A DNA stretch of 64,000 bases from Symsagittifera roscoffensis (GCF_963678635.1 NC_087069.1:16900660-16964659), one strand, 5' to 3'; positions 11,053 through 22,483 are shown, numbered from the stretch's first letter. Numbers and translations: made by a program. Notes: generated from the letters alone by a model not told the origin.

Positions 11053-12112
11053 CAGGTAAGTATAATTTATACATATTCTTCACTAATAAATTCAAATTAA
11101 AAACTAACCATTCTTTATCCATGTCTCATTTAAATTTTTATTCTTCATCCCACGATCATCTGCAAAAAACACAAAAGAAAAATAAAAATAGAAAACTTCT
11201 CCAAATTCTTTAAAACTATATTAATATTTTGCACCAGCTAAATTCAATAAAATTTATACCATTGTAGTAAATTAATTTATAAATTGTTTCCCCACAAGCA
11301 GTAAATCTAATAATGATGAAAATTTGTAACTTAATTTTTCCCAAAACTAGCAGTAAAATTGAAATCCTATGTAGTAAATTGATAAGACGAAAAGAAGTAC
11401 TAACCTTTTGATATTTTCATTCACTCGCACAAAATTCTATCCAAACTCGCACAGCTCGCCCACGAAGAATTGTTTAAATAATGAATTTCAGTTTTAAGTT
11501 TTCACACTCAACAACTCTAACACACGATAACAAGTTTCAAACTTTCCTTTAACCCGGTTGGAAAGGAATTATATACTAAACAAAACTAACCAACGCAGCT
11601 TACTAAACACCACAACACATAGAAAAACAGCATGACTAAGAAAAGGAAACCAACGGTACCCAAACCGGATTAACCCAGTTTAAAAACTGGATAATTTATT
11701 CTTTTGAAGACTATTATAAAGTCTAAGAAAGAAATAATTAAACACAAAAAAGTCGAAAGACAAACTCAAACCAAAAACAATTTGATTTTTGAAAAAAGGA
11801 CACAACCAACGAAACATAAGAAAAACCACCACAAACCCGACATAAAACGTTATCACATAACAGAACCTCTCACAGAAACCGCACGAAATCATACTCCCAA
11901 TCCTGGCCTAACCAACCAGAGAGGACGTCCTGAGCATGCTCTATAGCCGGCCTAACCCACCGCGCTACATCCACGCTTTGTGACCACACTACTATTTTTA
12001 ATAAGAGGTACTCAAGGGTGAGTAACTCTTCAAAATAACCGAACTAAAACAAAAAGCTTTTGTGAAAACAAATAACCAAAATCATAATTAAAACACTGAA
12101 CTAATAAAAAAT
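11053..12112. other. Noncoding 3' region of the retroelement, possible LTR
   Basis: No ORF of interest is seen. The first part keeps the element's A-rich composition. Short repeated stretches with GTAGTAAATT occur near 11268 and 11371. A small hairpin (CCAGTTTAAAAACTGG) lies near 11676. The 3' LTR may lie here, but with the 5' LTR outside the window its limits cannot be set. Confidence 0.4.
11881..11990 (-). repeat. Possible tRNA-derived SINE fragment
   Basis: On the - strand the stretch around 11975-11940 reads GATGTAGCGCGGTGGGTTAG, which fits the RNA polymerase III A-box of tRNA-derived SINEs. It is more GC-rich than its surroundings. No convincing B-box was found at the expected distance and no tRNA cloverleaf could be built, so a real tRNA gene is unlikely. 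Confidence 0.3.
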
Positions 12113-12589
12113 TTATAAAATGTAAATTATACTTTGCAGTATATAGATCAGCATACAACACCAAAGACGAACATCCAAAGACAAAATGACCCCACTACAC
12201 TCGAAAAAGAATGGCCAACTACAATCAATATGCCGTCCACAATCACAACTCAAAGGATTTAGAGTACGACTTGACTTCGCAGAAAAGGACTTCATTGAAC
12301 TAGACCAATGACCACCTCGATGTTCAAGTATACGTACAGATCCGAGTAACCAGGCATCCCCTCCACGCACAATCTCCACGCCATTCCCAGACAAGGTCAA
12401 ACACAAAAGAAGTTCTCTACATGAAACAGAAAAACCTGTCATAGCCAACCATTCTGAAATCAGATTTGAGTTTGTTGCGAAAACCCAGTCGTTGTCATAA
12501 GAAGACACAACGATTGAACCTGGAACTTCTCTAACAAGAGAACCCAGAAGAAATATGATGTTCGCCAAATACCAACGTCCATCATCCAT
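12113..12589 (-). CDS. Hypothetical 158-codon ORF
   Basis: An uninterrupted - strand frame of 158 codons with moderate GC content, unusual for this AT-rich DNA. The N-terminal part has two hydrophobic stretches (about residues 7-20 and 55-67), a central Gly/Arg-rich part and a Cys-rich C-terminus. I recognise no family. No splice or poly(A) evidence supports it, and it sits between the retroelement and the inverted repeat, so it may be part of a repeat consensus rather than a gene. Confidence 0.2.
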   Translation of the reverse strand: MDDGRWYLANIIFLLGSLVREVPGSIVVSSYDNDWVFATNSNLISEWLAMTGFSVSCRELLLCLTLSGNGVEIVRGGDAWLLGSVRILEHRGGHWSSSMKSFSAKSSRTLNPLSCDCGRHIDCSWPFFFECSGVILSLDVRLWCCMLIYILQSIIYIL

Positions 12590-12640
12590 CCTTTGAATTG
12601 CAGAAAGACAATTCTAAAAAACTCTGTAAAACCCGGATGG

Positions 12641-13051
12641 GTGGAACCTGATCTAAACTACATTTTATGATTGGATAAATTAGATATTTTACCACTGTAA
12701 AGTATTTAATATTAACCAATCATGGTCCATCTAACTAACAACCCACTTATCTGTAAGTGCTGAAATTACTTGTAATTTCAGCACCAGAGAGATTTGAATT
12801 TAACTTAGAAATTAGTTGTCTCTCCAAGAGAACTTCAGCAGCCGCAACAAACCAGTATACCCTAGATCTATTGAGCCTAGCAGAGACTAGTTAAACAACC
12901 TGAGACTAGATAGTGTAAGAGTAAGATTAGGATCGGTATTAGACTAAGAAGTTGCACGAATCTATCCGGCCGAAAATAAGATAGCGTGACGAGCAGACGG
13001 TGTACCCTATCCGAAATTACTCTATGAGTTAACCACATCGGTCCTAACTCA
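12641..13051 (+). repeat. Left arm of a ~410-bp inverted repeat
   Basis: This stretch is the reverse complement of 14187-14599 over its whole length with only scattered differences, for example AGACTAAGAAG against AGACTATAAGAAG and one AACC/CCC change. The outer boundary is sharp (GTGGAACCTG). Arms of this length around a 1.1-kb core fit a foldback or long-TIR transposon, or two insertions of one short element in opposite directions. Within the arm a short palindrome (GTGCTGAAATTAC...GTAATTTCAGCAC) lies near 12757-12784. Confidence 0.9.
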
Positions 13052-13323
13052 ACAGTCTTAAAATATATCCGAATTATATTGTTCAATCTGACTTTTTACT
13101 TCAGTAAGTCCATATAAATTTTGTATAAACCCTTTTATAACCCTCTGTAGCCTGGTCAAAAACCAAAGCAACAGCACTATGATTTAAGTCTTAACTTTAT
13201 CAGAGGTGGCCTAGTTTTTGCTGGGGTGCTTTAATGGGAAAAAGCACTTTTTAAATAATTTTTTATACTTTTTTCATGACAAAAGAAACTTAATGGAAAC
13301 TTTTCGCAGCCATAACCACAAGG

Positions 13324-13464
13324 ATGACTCATGCAGCTCAGAGGACTGACGTGGCGGCCGACAAAGTGGGATACCTCAAGGTCACAGTGGTGGTGCTCAA
13401 TGGACTACTTGCTGTGTGGACCGCAGCTCAGTTGAAACTGGGGTGGGTGCACCAGCTCATATAG
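13324..13464 (+). CDS. Exon-like short ORF with one TM segment inside the inverted repeat
   Basis: A GC-rich island in AT-rich DNA encodes 46 residues from ATG 13324 to TAG 13462-13464. Residues about 16-37 are strongly hydrophobic (Val/Leu-rich, preceded by Gly-Tyr-Leu-Lys), like a first transmembrane helix. Upstream, TTTTCGCAG ending at 13309 could be a splice acceptor, and a GGGGTGGGT near 13440 could be a donor, so it may be an exon rather than a complete gene. The codon bias matches that of the host gene at 20-28 kb. It could be a gene fragment captured between the inverted arms, or a resident exon whose neighbours I did not find. No family is assigned. Confidence 0.35.
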   Translation: MTHAAQRTDVAADKVGYLKVTVVVLNGLLAVWTAAQLKLGWVHQLI

Positions 13465-14186
13465 ACTTGATTTTCAACTTCTTAAACCCCCTTTTTTGCC
13501 TTATTTTGGGTCAACATTTGACTTATTTGGCATATTAATTACCTAATTTTTCCTTAACTTGGCCGTCTGCTTGACTTCTTGTGCTTTTTTTTTACTATCG
13601 CGACATAACTGTGCTGATGGTTGTCCTGCCTTTCAGTAATTCCAGACTTTTGCAATCAAAGTTTGGTATATCCAAAACGCAGCGACTGAAACTTAGTATT
13701 TCCTGTTTTCTGGGCCAAAAAATTGATCGAAGCTTTAGCAACCTAAAAGATTTTTTGACCGGTCTGACTAAAACCGGGATATAAGAGACTTGCACGACCG
13801 ACGAAAAAGTGTCCGCAACCGGCGTAACTTCCATTTGCTGTATCCCGTGTCGCGGTCCACAGAATAAGTCTCGACTGAATATGGTCGCGCAAGTACATGG
13901 TGCAATTGAAAACTCGCAGTCTCGCCAAGGTTACTGAAACTTGCGAAAATGCTACTTGATTCGCACCGCGGTAGTGTCACAAAATCGTGACTTAAACACA
14001 GCTCGATGATGAGACCCGATGTTTCTCATGATACTAAAAGTAAATTTTACCACTTTTCCATAAATATGGTTTGCAAGTTTAACGATTTAGTTACATGTTT
14101 AACAGAGAATCTAAGCAACATTAAATGATTCAGTATCATAGAATATGGTTCAGTACAAATACATTGCCGAGAAAGAGTGATTATTA

Positions 14187-14599
14187 TGAGTTAGGACCGA
14201 TGTGGTTAACTCATAGAGTAATTTCGGATAGGGTACACCGTCTGCTCGTCACGCTATCTTATTTTCGGCCGGATAGATTCGTGCAACTTCTTATAGTCTA
14301 ATACCGATCCTAATCTTACTCTTATACTTTCTAGTCTCAGGGTGTTTAACTAGTCTCTGCTAGGCTCAATAGATCTAGGGTATACTGGTTTGTTGCGGCT
14401 GCTGAAGTTCTCTTGGAGAGACAACTAATTTCTAAGTTAAATTCAAATCTCTCTGGTGCTCAAATTACAAGTAATTTCAGCACTTACAAATAAGTGGGTT
14501 GTTAGTTAGATGGATCATGATTGGTTAATATTAAATACTTTACAGTGGTGAAATATCTAATTTATCCAATCATAAAACATAGTTTAGATCAGGTTCCAC
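14187..14599 (-). repeat. Right arm of the ~410-bp inverted repeat
   Basis: Reverse complement of 12641-13051. The core between the arms (13052-14186) is unique in the window. I found no matching direct repeat immediately outside the two arms, so a target-site duplication could not be shown. Confidence 0.9.
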
Positions 14600-14937
14600 T
14601 TATACGTCTGATTTGGGCAAACATTACCACGAAGTATCAGGCAACACCGTGTATTGTGAAAAACTAATATTGAAAGTTTAGTTGCGGGTAGTTTATTTAT
14701 CTCCTGGGTCGCACAATATCGCAACGTATCTCTTTGTAGTAGCACTTTTTCACGCCAAATGTTTTTTTTCGGTTGAGAAAAGTCCTTCTTTATCCTTATT
14801 GGTTCCCGATGGCCGCGACTTAAGTCGCATACCTCGGCCCGGGAACGTTGGATTACGTTTATATATTATGACCACCAATCATTAAGTTTTATCAAGTGTT
14901 TTTTGGTTGAATAAGCAACAGAATTCAAAGTGTATAA

Positions 14938-15440
14938 CGAGACTGCTCGTATCAGGGAGAGCCCTGATTGTTCCAACTACCTTTATAGGCCTATGAAGCA
15001 CAGTTCGCCCGCAACAAGTGATGCATTTTATACCTTTTTTGAGATTTTTCATTTTCCCCGGTACTCCATAAAAAACCCAAAGTGATAGATTTTGTTCCTA
15101 GTAAAGGATCAGTTACGAGAAATAGCCTGCTTCAACCAATTTAGAACGACTTCATGGGCGAACTAAATCTCAGCTTACGCACTTATAATAATTGCTCGTT
15201 GGTTGTCTCAAATTGGCCAAACTGGCAATCTTTAAACCCCCATAACTTTTCGAAAAAGGATCACAGATGAAATATCTTTTTAAATTTCAGCTTAAAACAA
15301 CAATACTTTTCGGCTGATACAAAAAAAACGTAAAAAATGGCTAGTTTAAAAATCTAAATTCAACTGGAGCAAAAAAATACTCCGCGCACAAAATTTCCGT
15401 CACTGTCTTCAAAGGTCGGAACAATAAAGGCCTAAAATAA
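14938..15440 (+). repeat. Dispersed repeat family A, copy 1
   Basis: It begins with GACTGCTCGTATCAGGG and a segment like AGCCCTGATTGTTCCAACT, and contains CCCCATAACTTTTCGAAAAA and the end motif AAAATTTCCGTCACTGT. The same ordered blocks recur at 22876-23290 and, reversed, at 16620-17490. No coding capacity is seen. It is probably a non-autonomous transposon; the ends were not defined by target duplications. Confidence 0.6.
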
Positions 15441-16619
15441 ACCGTTTATCGGAGTAAATTTTTGGATCATAATCCATTACACATAAGTCGAGCGCCTCGA
15501 ACCGGGTCTTCTTTATAAAGGTGTCCTTTACCTCTTTTTGTCACTAATTTTGCTTCTTTGTTCTTTCTTGGTGTTTTTAATTGCTTCGAAGAACAATTTT
15601 TTGACAAGCTTATTCACCTATTTGCTGATTCATTAGCTCTTCATCAATGCGCTTCCACTGCTTTGTTTTTAATTGATAAAAATTTTTGTGGTCGGGGTGT
15701 TTTTTATTCTTGGATGATTCTATACTCTGAAAGCAAATTATGCAAATTCTGAGATTTTGTCATTGATATTTGTAAAAATAAATAATCTGAGGGTAGTCAA
15801 TTTGGCCATTTTTGGAAAACAACGAGCAATTTGCTTAAAGTAATCAATTCGTTTCTAGTCGGCGAGTTGTTGGGCTCAAAAAATAATCACGACAAGTTAA
15901 TTGGTCCATAAATTGCGTCAAAAAAGTGATTGCTTTTTTTACAAGGCGTGCAGGGATATTTAAAAAACAGAAAAATGTTCAAACTACTTCGATGAAATTA
16001 CTGTCAAATTAATGTATGCCGCAAACTCTTTCTTGCCGTAAATTGAAACATTCCCCAAACTTACCCAGATGCGTGCAAAGGCTGGACAAATCAGGATTTT
16101 GCTTTGATACAGACAGTCTGTTAGGCTGTTTTTGTTCCAGCCATTTGAAAAATTGGGAGAAACTTCGTATTCGGGTGGATTTTAATTTTTATTCTACGGA
16201 AAAGCGGAAAATCAGGTAAACAAAAAATCATCGGAATGGAACCAGTGGTTTATCATATAAAAGTATTTTCAGTCGTGATTGAAAAAACATTCCAAAAACG
16301 AGTGTTGAGAAAAACCAAGGTGAAATTTTTATTTATTTTGGTCTAGTTTTGAGAAAATAAGGCGAGCGAGCAGACTTTGTGCTTAATTTAGGCCGTGAAA
16401 ATTTATGGCGTGTAGAACTTCAGAGATGAAAAGACAGTGTAGTGTCGATCGCTGCAATCACGTTTCTTTTTTCGGCCATCACATCACGTACGCATCATCT
16501 AAAATCTGGAGATTGAGCTTTGGTCTCGGTAGTCTGAAAAGATCCAGTTTTGCTATTGATTGTCTAAAAACACCAAAATGTGGCCACCAGAGCGTGGATA
16601 TGAAACAATAATTTGGACC

Positions 16620-17490
16620 CGGTTTCTCTGATCTATTTTTATTTAACTTGTTTTTGTGTCCACTTTTGTACCGAAAGTAACGGAATATTTGTGCTCGGGG
16701 TAGTTTGTTTTTCTTCAGACACTTTTCGACTTTTTAATTAGCTATTTTTGACAGTTTTTTGATATCATTCAAAAAGAAATTTTGTCCTGGGCTTCAGTTT
16801 GAAAGATATTTTACCTGTGATTCTTTTTCGTAAAATTATGAGGGTTAAAAGATTGCTATTTTGGTCAATTTGGGACATTAACGCGCGATTTATTTCGCGC
16901 TATTGACGCGTAAGCGGAGATTTAATCCGTCTTAGAAATTGTTCCAAATAGGTTGAAGGAAGCTTAATTGTCATAATTGATGCGTAAATAGGAGCGAAAT
17001 TTGTCATTTTGTCCTTTATATGGCGTGGATGATTTTTTTAAACAAAAAACTCCAATTTTTGTTTTTATGTGGCGTGTTGCTGAATGGTTTTCACAAAAAA
17101 ATCTCATTTTTTTTCTTCAGACAGTTTTCGACTTTTTTGAAATTGCCATTTCTGACAGATTTTTTTTCATTCAAAAGGTATTGTAGTGCTGCGCTTAAAC
17201 TTCAAAAGATATTTTACCTGAGATCATTTTTCATAGGGGATTAAAGATTGTCATTTTTGTTAAGGGAAGAATATGTTCCATAAATGATTTGTTAATAGAA
17301 GCGAAATGTATAACTTTGTACTTAATATGGCGTACGGGGGGTTGATTTTACAAAAAATCTCAAATTAAAAAAAACTTTATTTTAGTTTCATAACGTTTAA
17401 TTTTTGCATGTTATTAAGCTCCATTGACCTCAAAGGTCAGTCGGAATATTCAAAGCTCCACCTGATACCAGCAGTCTTGTTTGTTTTAGT
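16620..17490 (-). repeat. Dispersed repeat family A, copy 2 (reversed, partly duplicated inside)
   Basis: Reads as the reverse complement of family A: AACGGAATATTTGTGCTCG near 16679 is the reversed end block and GTCGGAATATTCAAAGCTCC near 17442 is the reversed start block. The middle block (from about CTTCAGACA through AGATATTTTACCTG) occurs twice, at about 16715-16820 and 17117-17222, which points to an internal duplication. Confidence 0.55.
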
Positions 17491-18637
17491 TGGAACGATA
17501 AAACACGATCTGCCAACTCTGCGCTGATTCGATATCGCAAAATGAGTTCACACACGGACATTTTCAGTCTCATTCTTGATTGCATGAGCGGAAAAGGTAG
17601 GCGAATCATGAAAACATGGTGAGGTCTTGCAAGTAATCATTGCTTTTAGAGAGTTGTAAGAAGTTGGAACAGAGAAAAATTATTAGAACGAGCAAATGAA
17701 CTATTTTAGACAAATTTTGCACGCAAATGATCTTTTTTTGACAAAAATTAGGTCTCAAGGTCACCTAAAAGTTCAAATTGGTTCAAATTATTTGCAAAAT
17801 TTTATGTAATTAGGCTTATTTACTTAGCATTCGGTTACACCTCTAGACTGCGTAACTTCAAAACAATTTCTTCAAAATCAATTGAAACGCAAAATAAATG
17901 AAACAGTAAGAAATACTAAATTTGGTTTTGTAGTAGTGACACAGACCAAAGTGTTCTTCACAATTTCACACTTAGGTTGATCGTTTTTCATCGTACAGCT
18001 CAAAATTATCCGTAGATGGCTCGGAATGGTTGAAAACAACCCATGGGAAAAACGAAAAACTTTCCTTTTGTAACATTCGTGGAATGAGCAAAGTTTTTAA
18101 AAAAATTTTCGTTTTTTACCGAAAAACGGATAAACTCCTCTAGATCAAATTCATCAATGGCGTGAACAGAATTTCCAATGTTTTTGGTTTTTTCTATTTT
18201 TCCACATGCTTTAGGGAAAACTTCTACTCATTTGATTTTTTCAACAAAAACACAAGTGGAACAAGACTGCGCGTATCAAGATGAAGTCTTGAATAATCCG
18301 ACTGTCATTTCACTTTGATACTAAAGCCGAATTGGTGAGGGGGTGCGGACGCTTGTCTTCTTAAGAAGTTTGATCCAACGCTACAAATTGTCCCATATGG
18401 GATTTTCTCCAAAATTTTCAAAGCACGACTTCGTCACCTTTCTTTTTTTAGCACAGATCAAACTAAAACTTGAGTTGTAAGAACTTCAATGTCGTCTTCA
18501 TGTCCTAAAAGCCTGTCATATATCAAGCAAATTAAAATTGACTACCGGACTGTTTTTTTAAATAGTGGTTTGGTCTCATTTTTTACTCTAGTCTACAATC
18601 TGTCATGTTAACCCATAGTTTATATAAAACTTCAAAT

Positions 18638-19031
18638 CAGGGGCGGATCTAGGATTTTCTCGAGGGGGAGGGCGGATTTTCAAAAAATTTTCGAAAATTT
18701 GTCGAGCTTTTTTTAGGTCGACCAAATTGATTTTTCGAGCTTTCCCAAAGCACTGTTTTGCCCCTATTTAAGCCAAATTTTCTGCACTGCAGGCAGGCAA
18801 AATTTTGAAAAATTTTGACGAAAAAATTGCGTTTTTTCGGCGCGCGCTCCCCCCTCAAAACTAGTATATATTGGCGCCGGAAGCGCCTTTAGAAAATTTT
18901 TAGGGTCCATCACCAAAAACGGATATCTCAAAATAGTACTAAGGGGGGACCCTTTGGGTCGGCAGGGGGTCGAATCCCGCAGGGGGGGGGGGCGTCCACA
19001 GACCCCCCCCCCTCCTCTAAATCCGGCCCTG
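18638..19031 (+). mobile_element. hAT-type MITE, copy 1
   Basis: The element runs from CAGGGGCGGATCTAGGATTT to AAATCCGGCCCTG, near-complementary terminal inverted repeats. The flanking 8-mers CTTCAAAT and CTCCAAAA match at 6 of 8 positions, as expected for a decayed 8-bp target duplication of the hAT superfamily. It has no coding capacity, and includes long G and C tracts near 18980-19010. Confidence 0.75.
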
Positions 19032-19387
19032 CTCCAAAAATAGATGAAGAATTGTTTTGAAATTGTTTAGCCGATTTTGGAAGAAAACGGAAAATTTATG
19101 CTTGGGGTAGTTTTTCATTCAGTCATTTTTGGCGATCGAAATAATAGTTGTTATTATAATTCATTGAAGATATTGACTCCCTGAAATCAAATGCAAAAAA
19201 AAACATTTCAGCTCCGATCAGTTTTTGCTAAGTTATGGGAATTTAAAAATTGCTAATTTGACCATGCTCTACGGCATGTGAGTTATTTTAAGACAGCGTT
19301 TAAGACTTTTTTTATACATTGAACTTAGATACACTTGCGAAAAAATTGCTAAGAATGATAACGCAATAATCTGCTGCAGCTGGAGAC

Positions 19388-19492
19388 ATGGGCGTGTCTG
19401 AGTTCTTCGAGTCGTGCTACAAAGAAGAAATGCACATAGGCAAGACAGAGCCATCAGTGCCTGCAGCTATCTACAGACGGAGAAACAGGCGG
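19388..19492 (+). CDS. Candidate 5' exon of the two-TM (SLATT-like) gene
   Basis: From ATG 19388 a 35-codon frame with the codon bias of the downstream exons runs to a possible donor GCGG|GTATTT at 19492/19493, ending on a codon boundary. The peptide is mixed acidic then basic, ending Arg-Arg-Arg-Asn-Arg-Arg. A second coding-looking stretch lies at about 19665-19730, but I could not find donors and acceptors that join all three pieces in phase, so membership of this gene is unproved. Confidence 0.35.
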
Positions 19493-20170
19493 GTATTTTC
19501 TGCTGAAACAACCCAACCATAATGAGAGAAAGAAAAGATGAATGGTCGAAGTTGAACGAAATTGAAAAAAATGGGGGGGGGGGTTGTCTGCAAACAGAGT
19601 TTTTTTTGTTTGTTTTTGGCGATGGTGAAGGCTGATTATAAAACAGAAAATACCCAAGCAGGAAGAACAAGAAGAGGTCAAACCCCTACGACATATACTC
19701 CAGAGCATTCACGTTCAACTACGGAGGCAAGTTAACTTTCATGCTAAAAGAAAAAGGGGTCTTTCGAAGACTGTTTACACCAAACTTCTCTTCATACACA
19801 TATTTTTTATTTGTTTAATCGAGAGCAGTCACAATCGTCTACAGTGAAAAGCTTTTTGTAAAAATGTTGAAGATGGAGCTGGCATAGATATATTTTGAAC
19901 TCCGTTATCAAAATCAGAAAAATGAGAAATGTTACGTCAAAATCTCCCACGCCGCACCAGTCTTGCTTTAATATCGCTTTTACACAACACAATAAGATCT
20001 TATTTGGAGCGGTTTTTGTTCCTCCAGCAATTAATTAGGTTCCCGTACGCTAAAAAGGCCTCAGCCCGTGAATTTTTTTAAAAAAAACTATCTAATAAGG
20101 TAAGGTACTACTTATGAAAGGTAAATATTGTTCGATTGTCTTTGGATTCACCTTGTTATAGTAGCTGCAG

Positions 20171-20399
20171 GCCTTCACATGCCAACCCGCCCCTCCTCCT
20201 CCTTTCGACAACACAACATCGACATCAAGTCACCCCGAACATCCCAAGCAGTCGACAACGAACCAGACGAGACAATAACCAGTCGCGCGGGTCACTTCGA
20301 TGCCCGAATGCCCAACATGCCGCGACAGTCGGACTCGAATACAGTCGGATACAGGATAGACACGAGACGTATGCTAGGTCAAATGCTGACAAAATACAG
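20171..20399 (+). CDS. SLATT-like gene, exon with N-terminal disordered region
   Basis: The acceptor TAGCTGCAG precedes 20171 and the donor TACAG|GTTTTT follows 20399. ATG 20179 is the first in-frame Met and a possible start, although an upstream exon is likely. The encoded ~73 residues are polar and Ser/Pro/Asp-rich, becoming basic toward the end (R-I-D-T-R-R-M). The exon ends with two bases of an Arg codon that is completed by the first base of the next exon, so the frame carries straight into the membrane exon. The alternative frame (20136-20411) also lacks stops but does not splice in phase. Confidence 0.75.
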
Positions 20400-20747
20400 G
20401 TTTTTCTTTAGCGCTTTTTAAAGGACAGATTTTAAGAGGCGTTTATTTATGCGCTGGGAGCAAAAAAAAAGTTCAACTAAGCAAAAAGTTTTCCAAAAAC
20501 GTTGAATTCTGTCTCGCTACTTTTGTTTTTGCTCAAATACAGCTTTTAATAAAATCAATTTTTTTTCGTTATAGTCAAATAACCGCCCCCACCCGCCGCT
20601 CCAGCTCCTAGGAAAAACTCCTTGATATCGCCGCGCTGGAAACAAGAAAGATTTTGCTATTGCACCTTTTTTGTTCCACTTTGAAAAAAATGTTCACACA
20701 AACTACATTTCAACGTGTAGTGAAACTGGGACAATTTTTTTGTTCAG

Positions 20748-20935
20748 ATACAGGAAAGATTTGTTCATGCACCTGGCAAAGCACTACTACAGTCTGAGTC
20801 TGTCCTGTTTCTATATGCCACTGCTGCTACTGGGCAGTGCAAACACCATCATGGCCTCCATCACAATGTTTGACAAGGCCAAGGACGTGTCAGCCTCCAT
20901 CATCGTGCTGTCTTCTGTCTCTTCTGTTTTGACAG
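20748..20935 (+). CDS. SLATT-like gene, exon with both transmembrane helices
   Basis: Acceptor TTTTTTGTTCAG ends at 20747; donor GACAG|GTAAAC follows 20935. The exon encodes a basic amphipathic lead-in (Tyr-Arg-Lys-Asp-Leu-Phe, then His-Leu-Ala-Lys-His-Tyr-Tyr) and two hydrophobic helices separated by a short Asp/Lys loop (F-D-K-A-K-D-V). This arrangement, a helix ending in a Tyr/His-rich stretch followed by two close membrane helices, is that of the SLATT superfamily, two-TM proteins known from bacterial systems coupled to nucleotide second messengers and also from fungi and large DNA viruses. It is the most conserved-looking part of the gene. Confidence 0.8.
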
Positions 20936-22389
20936 GTAAACTGACGATGAGCGCGAAGTTTGCAAGTTCGTTTGTTTATTCACAATTTTATAATTTTCGG
21001 TTCTAAACGAGCATAGCTTACATTAGCCAATTAGAGCAGACTATAGAAGTTCGTAACTCTTCTGTTTCCGAAATATTACCGTCCCCCAACACATGCAAAA
21101 AGATTTATTGCTTACTTTTATACACGTAGTTCAATTGTTATAAAATGGGTAATTAGCTACATTGCGCAATTAAAAACATGTTTTTTTTTTAAAAAAAATG
21201 GTAAAATCAATGGTAACCCTTCAATATAAATGGAATGTGGTGGGGAATCAGTAGAAGTGTTGAACAATCGGTAGAACTGATGAACAATTGTTATATAAGT
21301 GCTAAGTTTCTGTCAGTTTTTATGACAGACTTAGAGAGATTAATGCTTAAGAGTTGATGGATGTATTTCATAAAACTTTTATAAAGGTCGTGAAAAATTT
21401 TTTTCCATTTTTTTTTCGGGTAAAGTCTAAAATTTTGAGTACGCTCAAAATTATTTTTTCACGGTTTGATTTTCAATTTCTTTTTAAGCTCAGTTTCTTT
21501 TCCTAGATAAAAGTAAGGCAAACTGCACTATCGAACAGCAAAACTGCAAAAGTCATTTAATCGATTTCAAATTTCGAAAACGTGATCGATTTTTAGTTTT
21601 GAAAAAGGACTTCAATTGTCAGATTTCCCTGTGGAATAAAAACCGTACGTATATGCAATTTTCTCAAATTAGATAAACTTTACAAAAAAGTGCCATTCAC
21701 AAAGTGTTTTTAAATTTCGAAGTAATTTAAGCCATCATTATTTGTTTTGAAATTCGAACGCCATTTTTTTAAAAAAGCAAGTCTGTGTTTTTTTCTAACT
21801 CCCTGCGTTGAATGACTATTTTCCCAGCAACCAGTTGGCTATTTTTTGTACCTCAGCTAGATTAAACACCAACAAGGTGTTCGTATCAACAAAGTTGAGC
21901 AGAAATCATTATTGTCTACTCAAACACTCTAGTCAGACATTATTCTTTGGTAACTGCTAAAAGTATAAAATTCTCCAGGATTGGTTTTTTAATTCATTTT
22001 TTGACACATTTTTTGACACTAATTCCTTTAAAATAAGCAAAAAAGTTTTTTTTTTTAGAAAAAAGGAGCAAACGTTTTGGCCGAACAATATTGTCTTTGG
22101 CTGATTAGAGCATTTTGTGCTACTCAATTCTAAAATAATTTTTAGTGGAACTAACAATATGAGTCGTAATTTATTTCTATATTTAAATCTACCGTTAGTA
22201 GTTTTGCGAGAAAGCTGCAGTTTTCTTGGTTCCTTGCAAAACTGTTTGGTAGATTTGTATTTATTTTTCGCAGAAAGATTACATTCGCATGTAAATGAAA
22301 GAGTTTTTTGACAAGCTGCAAAAAATTAGTTTTCAATTGTTTTGTTGCTTTTTTGTATGTTCATTGTATGTAAAAACTGCACGTTTTAG

Positions 22390-22483
22390 GTCTTCAAATG
22401 TATCTGCAATGGGAAAGTGAGAGCTGCAAATGCGATGAAACTCACCGCATGTACAAAAAATTAGAAACGGAAGTACTATACAG
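22390..22483 (+). CDS. SLATT-like gene, post-membrane helix exon
   Basis: Acceptor CGTTTTAG ends at 22389; donor TACAG|GTAAAA follows 22483. Phases match on both sides (2 bases in, 2 bases out). It encodes 31 residues: the end of the second helix, a Cys-Lys-Cys segment, then E-T-H-R-M-Y-K-K-L-E-T-E. A helix with His followed by Tyr-x-x-Leu-x-x-Glu immediately after the second membrane span is a hallmark of SLATT proteins, where it forms a conserved soluble helix. The preceding intron is about 1.45 kb and the following one about 5.2 kb. Confidence 0.75.

Larger units (their letters stand above)
14600..18637. other. Noncoding, repeat-rich interval
   Basis: Apart from the dispersed repeats listed separately, I see no gene here. 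ORFs of 60-70 codons at 14682, 15558, 16016 and 16405 have no domain, splice or codon-bias support. An imperfect palindrome with CGCGCGATTTATTTCGCGCTA lies near 16881. Confidence 0.5.

Noticed and set aside
11881-11990. Functional tRNA gene
   Set aside because: No acceptor stem, anticodon arm and B-box could be placed together; at most a SINE head.
14682-14885. 67-codon ORF
   Set aside because: No domain, signal or splice support; lengths of this order occur by chance throughout the region.
18960-19020. G and C runs read as a possible G-quadruplex regulatory element
   Set aside because: They lie inside the MITE and match the variable inner part of that repeat; homopolymer length may also be unreliable.
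20136-20411. Alternative frame over the first SLATT-like exon
   Set aside because: It has no stops but does not continue in phase into the membrane exon, whereas the frame with ATG 20179 does.
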